NCBI GenBank assembly: GCA_963817465.1
Contig: CAWFOP010000007.1
Location: 372,001 to 436,000 of the forward strand
Direction: 5' to 3'
Origin: CAMPKL01 sp963817465
GTDB taxonomy: Bacteria; Acidobacteriota; Terriglobia; Bryobacterales; UBA6623
Length of the DNA stretch: 64,000 nucleotides
Under the pieces are notes generated by a model that was not told where the DNA came from, made no database searches, and was given only the letters and a program-made list of their open reading frames with translations. Positions within the stretch are counted from its first letter, which is position 1. Every line of letters begins with the position of its first letter. Of the stretch, positions 61,148-64,000 are shown one piece after another. Made by a program: the position numbers and the translations under genes.

Positions 61148-61377
61148 CCGGCTACCGCAAGTCGCGCCGCGAGGCCGTCGTCGCAGCTCTGCTGTGGGCG
61201 CTAGCGGCCATTTGGACCGTCGGGACATCGTACGTGATGGGTTACGGCAAGCCGGCGAAGTCGCTGTGGGGGATTCCGAGTTGGGTCGTGTGGGGCGTCT
61301 TCGTGCCCTGGGGCGTCTTCTTTTTGATCCACTGCTGGTACTCGCTCGTCTTTCTACGGGATGACGACGAAGAGTGA
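61144..61377 (+). CDS. Small YhdT/DUF997-like membrane protein
   Basis: 77 residues, GTG start overlapping the dipeptidase stop. Two membrane helices (VVAALLWALAAIWTVGTSYVMG and VVWGVFVPWGVFFLIHCWYSLVFL) with the conserved loop GIPSWVVWG. In other bacteria this small protein is encoded beside a sodium/pantothenate-type symporter, as here, and may be its accessory subunit. Acidic tail LRDDDEE. The next start overlaps its stop (GTGA). Confidence 0.86.
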   Translation: MTGYRKSRREAVVAALLWALAAIWTVGTSYVMGYGKPAKSLWGIPSWVVWGVFVPWGVFFLIHCWYSLVFLRDDDEE

Positions 61378-62846
61378 CTTCTCCCGCCTTATCGACGTGG
61401 CTTGCGTTCGGTTTTTATCTGGGCGTCACACTTCTGTTGGCCTGGCTGGCGCAACATCGTCGCAGCGGAACGGCGTTCATGGAAGACTTTTTCGTCGCCG
61501 GACGAGAGATCGGTCCATGGGTGCTGGCTCTGACCTGGGTCGCCACTGCGGCCAGCGGCGGCACCTTCATCGGCGCGCCCGCGCTGGCTCATACCTACGG
61601 CTGGGTGTTGTTGTTGTGGATCTCGGCCTATATGGTTTTCGCGACAACCGGAGTTGGGCTGGTCGGCAAGCGCATCTCGGAGATCGGTCGGCGCACCGGT
61701 GCGCTGACGTACCCGGACCTGATGCGCGACCGGTTTGAGAGTCCTTCGATCGGTGCGCTTTCAGCGCTTGCAATCATCATCTTGTACGTCGCCTACATGG
61801 TTGCTCAGTTTGTGGCGGGCGCACGTCTGTTGGAAGCGATCTTGGGCGTGCCCTACCTTGTCGGCGTCGTCTCGTTTGCCGTCGTGGTGAGCTTGTACAC
61901 CTCGTACGGAGGGTTCCGGGCGGTGGCATGGACGGACGCATTTCAGGCGTTGGTCATGCTGTTCGGCGTCCTCGCGGCGCTGTTTTTCGCGATCAAGAAA
62001 GTGGGCGGGATGCAGGCGGTGTTCGACTCTCTCGAGACGCAGGACCCAGCATTGTTGAGCGGGCCGGGACCGGGCAACTTCTTGCCGCTGTCCGCGGCTA
62101 TTTCGTTTTTTGCCATCTACGCTTTGTCCGCGCCGGGCCAGCCATCGCTGCTGACGCGGTTTCTTACCTGTCGCGACAACGCGACGATTCGGCGCGCCTG
62201 CTTCATCATCGGCGTCTACATCCTGCTGCTCTACCCTGCTGTGATGACCTTGGGAGTGGTGGGGCGCGCGCTCGTGCCGGAGCTGGAAGCGCCTGACTAT
62301 GCCATGCCCGCAACGATCCTCGCGGCGACGCCTCCCGCATTGGCCGGCGTCTTGTTGGCGGCGCCGTTCGCGGCCATCATGTCAACGGTCAGCTCGTACT
62401 TGTTGGTGACCAGCAGCGCCGTGGTGCGCGACCTGTACGCCCGCAACCGCGCCGGCGTGCTGAGCGAGCGCCGCGCGGAGCTGTTGACTCGCAGCTCGAC
62501 GTTCGGCCTCGCGGCGTTGACGTTGGCCTTTGCGCTGCAGCCTCCCCACTATCTGCAATACATCGTCATCTTCGCGGGCACGGGCCTCGGAGCAACGTTC
62601 TTGTTTCCGACGCTGCTCGCGATCTATTGGCCGCGCATGAACCACGCGGGCTTTGTCGCGGGCATGTCGGCGGGATTTGTATCGTTTTTGGTCCAATACG
62701 CCGTCTGGGGAACCCGCAGCTTGGGCGGGTTCGACCCGTTTGTGTGGTCGCTGGTCCTCTCCGCCGGATTCTCAGTGGGCGGCATCGGGCTAGGAGAACG
62801 GCCTTCACAGAGAACGCGAGAAATCTATTTCGACGGTGATCCTTAG
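61374..62846 (+). CDS. Sodium:solute symporter (SSF family, PanF-like)
   Basis: 490 residues, about 13 membrane helices, GTG start overlapping the YhdT stop. SSF marks: DFFVAGREIGPWVLALTWVATAASGGTFIGAPALAHTYGW, the substrate/Na+ region GGFRAVAWTDAFQALVMLFG, SAPGQPSLLTRFLTCRD and APFAAIMSTVSSYLLVTSSAVVRDLY, whose Ser residues form the Na2 site. It imports a small solute with Na+; with the dipeptidase in the same unit, a peptide-derived or vitamin-like compound is likely. Confidence 0.92.
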   Translation: MTSPALSTWLAFGFYLGVTLLLAWLAQHRRSGTAFMEDFFVAGREIGPWVLALTWVATAASGGTFIGAPALAHTYGWVLLLWISAYMVFATTGVGLVGKRISEIGRRTGALTYPDLMRDRFESPSIGALSALAIIILYVAYMVAQFVAGARLLEAILGVPYLVGVVSFAVVVSLYTSYGGFRAVAWTDAFQALVMLFGVLAALFFAIKKVGGMQAVFDSLETQDPALLSGPGPGNFLPLSAAISFFAIYALSAPGQPSLLTRFLTCRDNATIRRACFIIGVYILLLYPAVMTLGVVGRALVPELEAPDYAMPATILAATPPALAGVLLAAPFAAIMSTVSSYLLVTSSAVVRDLYARNRAGVLSERRAELLTRSSTFGLAALTLAFALQPPHYLQYIVIFAGTGLGATFLFPTLLAIYWPRMNHAGFVAGMSAGFVSFLVQYAVWGTRSLGGFDPFVWSLVLSAGFSVGGIGLGERPSQRTREIYFDGDP

Positions 62847-63102
62847 TGGCTGCACGATTCGTCACGAATCATGAAACGGCTTGCCGAGACCTCGGGTCCC
62901 CGGTGCGTTCACCAGGCGCAAGACGCTGCAAGGATGCTGCGACGCGACGTCAGCCGGCTGCGGTTTGGGGCCAGGCGACCCCTCCCCGAACGCAGGCCTT
63001 TCCATCGATCAGGGTAGGGGCTAAGTCCAGTGACTCGAACAATGTAGGCGCCATCCTCGAGCGCAATCCCTTTGCGCTGATCCGCTTGCTGAGTTAACCT
63101 GT

Positions 63103-63130
63103 CGTTGCCGAGAGGCTCGTTACGGCAACG
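63103..63130 (+). promoter_or_regulatory. Hairpin abutting the start of the last gene
   Basis: CGTTGCCG (63103-63110) and CGGCAACG (63123-63130) form a perfect 8-bp stem with a 12-base loop AGAGGCTCGTTA. The stem ends one base before the proposed TTG start at 63131, and the loop exposes AGAGG, which could serve as the ribosome-binding site. The 284-base spacer to its left holds no other recognisable gene. Confidence 0.5.
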
Positions 63131-64000
63131 TTGCACCGCAGGTCGTGGGTTCATCCCTTGTTTGCGAGCTTGCTCGCAGCGGGCGGATTTCTATCCTCGG
63201 CCCTGGCGCAGCAGCCCGCCGACCCAACTAGTCCCCATCAGCGTTTCGTCGAGCAATACTGCGTCTTGTGTCACAACGGCGGGCAGCAGGCGCTGATCGC
63301 GCTCGACTCAGCGAACGTGCGTCCGGTGGCGGAGAACCGGCAGCTCTGGGAGCAGGTCGTGCGGAAGCTTCACGGCCGGCAGATGCCTCCGATGGGAGCG
63401 CCGCGGCCGGACGAGGAGGCCTACGACGGCGCAACGGCCGCGCTCGAAGGCTTGCTCGACCGCGCGGCCGACAGCGATGTGAATCCGGGCCGCACCGACT
63501 CGTTTCGAAGGCTGACCCGAACGGAATACCAAAACGCCGTTCGCGACCTTCTTTCGCTCGATCTTGACCTGGCCTCGCTGCTGCCGCGGGACGAGTCGAG
63601 CCAAGGCTTCGACAACATCACGGTCGCGGACCTTTCGCCGACCCTGCTCGAAGGCTACGTCTCCGCCGCCGACAAGATCTCCCGCCTGGCTGTGGGGAGG
63701 CCGGTCGACTCGCTGGTCGTCGAGACGGTCAAGAAGAAGCCCGACCTGACCCAGGAGTGGCCGGTCGAGGGGCTTCCGCTGGGTACTCGCGGCGGAACAC
63801 GATTCACCCACAACTTCCCCGTGGACGCCGACTACCAGATCACCATCCGGCTCATGCGCGACCGCGACGAGCAAGTCGAAGGCTTGCGTGAGCCGCATCA
63901 GGTGGAGCTGCTTCTCGATCGAGAGCGGCTGCGAGAGTTCGAAGTCGTGCCGCCGCACCATGTGGGGGATCATTCGGACGTCGACAAGCATCTCACCGCC
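63131..64000 (+). CDS. PSCyt-type protein (DUF1587/DUF1592-like), 3' truncated by window edge
   Basis: The frame is open to the last base (290 codons so far). TTG at 63131 gives MHRRSWVHPLFASLLAAGGF and LSSALAQQP, a signal peptide; no better start exists after the in-frame TAA near 63097. A haem c motif follows (FVEQYCVLCHNGGQQ), then LWEQVVRKLHGRQMPPMGAPRPDE, DSFRRLTRTEYQNAVRDLLSLDLD (DUF1587), LLPRDESSQGFDNI and TRFTHNFPVDADYQITIRLMRDRDEQ. Such large proteins in acidobacteria and planctomycetes are usually paired with a DUF1501/DUF1552 gene, which should lie just beyond the window. Function unproven. Confidence 0.88.
   Translation, partial: MHRRSWVHPLFASLLAAGGFLSSALAQQPADPTSPHQRFVEQYCVLCHNGGQQALIALDSANVRPVAENRQLWEQVVRKLHGRQMPPMGAPRPDEEAYDGATAALEGLLDRAADSDVNPGRTDSFRRLTRTEYQNAVRDLLSLDLDLASLLPRDESSQGFDNITVADLSPTLLEGYVSAADKISRLAVGRPVDSLVVETVKKKPDLTQEWPVEGLPLGTRGGTRFTHNFPVDADYQITIRLMRDRDEQVEGLREPHQVELLLDRERLREFEVVPPHHVGDHSDVDKHLTA

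Noticed and set aside
62909..63154. 81-codon minus-strand ORF before the last gene
   Set aside because: No start context, no homology-like pattern, and it overlaps the hairpin and signal peptide of the real gene.

Overview
The window (high GC, dense genes on both strands) looks like a piece of an Acidobacteriota chromosome, most likely the Bryobacterales/Solibacter side. The reasoning is family-based: a VWFA-related Acidobacterial-type gene, an Oar-like TonB-dependent receptor with an N-terminal carboxypeptidase-regulatory domain, DUF1501 and DUF1549/DUF1553 (PSD1/PSCyt) genes, Tat-targeted sugar enzymes and CxxCH cytochromes. LpxD, Lgt, LspA, TolC and TonB genes indicate a Gram-negative, lipid A-bearing cell. 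No rRNA, phage, insertion sequence or CRISPR array was seen. The assignment rests on gene content only.

Layout. 0-5.4 kb: a histidine kinase tail facing an Rcp1-like response regulator, then a VWA protein, an aldo/keto reductase, a K+ channel with C-terminal zinc ribbon, tRNA-Cys and an HPr-kinase-like remnant; four of these protein genes carry frameshifts. 5.5-10 kb: nitrogen module amtB-glnB-glnD. 10.3-16.6 kb: a glycan/glycolipid assembly run (PHP phosphoesterase, GT4, GT-C membrane transferase, GT2, methyltransferase), largely with ATGA overlaps. 16.7-20.6 kb: sugar metabolism (TIM-barrel isomerase, aldose 1-epimerase, sugar MFS) plus DinB. 20.7-26.8 kb: heavy-metal RND efflux (small His-rich exported protein, TolC, adaptor, CzcA/CusA pump). 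26.9-29.3 kb: tmRNA with a readable tag, ubiX, and an XRE regulator fused to a dead LexA-like domain.

29.3-35.4 kb: a Cys-rich exported peptide, two coupled membrane proteins, then a tightly overlapping GT2-GT4-prepilin peptidase-lpxD string and rpsT with a clear sigma70 promoter and terminator. 35.5-42.2 kb: bifunctional nuclease, sulfatase, lgt, lspA, a coiled-coil protein, a CpaE/TadZ-like ATPase and a TonB protein. 42.4-53.1 kb: DUF1501-PSD1-TonB receptor facing a membrane-anchored winged-helix-like regulator that may be leaderless, then a di-heme peroxidase divergent from a seven-heme cytochrome. 53.1-59.8 kb: a peptidoglycan-binding protein with an LEA-like spacer, a frameshifted gmd, a GT4, a PQQ quinoprotein, a STAS protein and a double-ABM protein. 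60-64 kb: M19 dipeptidase with a YhdT/SSF symporter pair, and the start of a PSCyt cytochrome protein running off the end.

Six genes have conserved sequence that jumps reading frame. This could be decay, but the pattern of single-base shifts in otherwise well conserved genes is also what indel errors in an assembly look like; raw reads would decide. No wholly new system can be proved from sequence alone. The best candidates for something undescribed are the Cys-rich exported peptide with its triple TCGACAGC repeat, the HPr-kinase/glycosyltransferase chimera, the LEA-like peptidoglycan-binding protein, and the apparently leaderless receptor-linked regulator.
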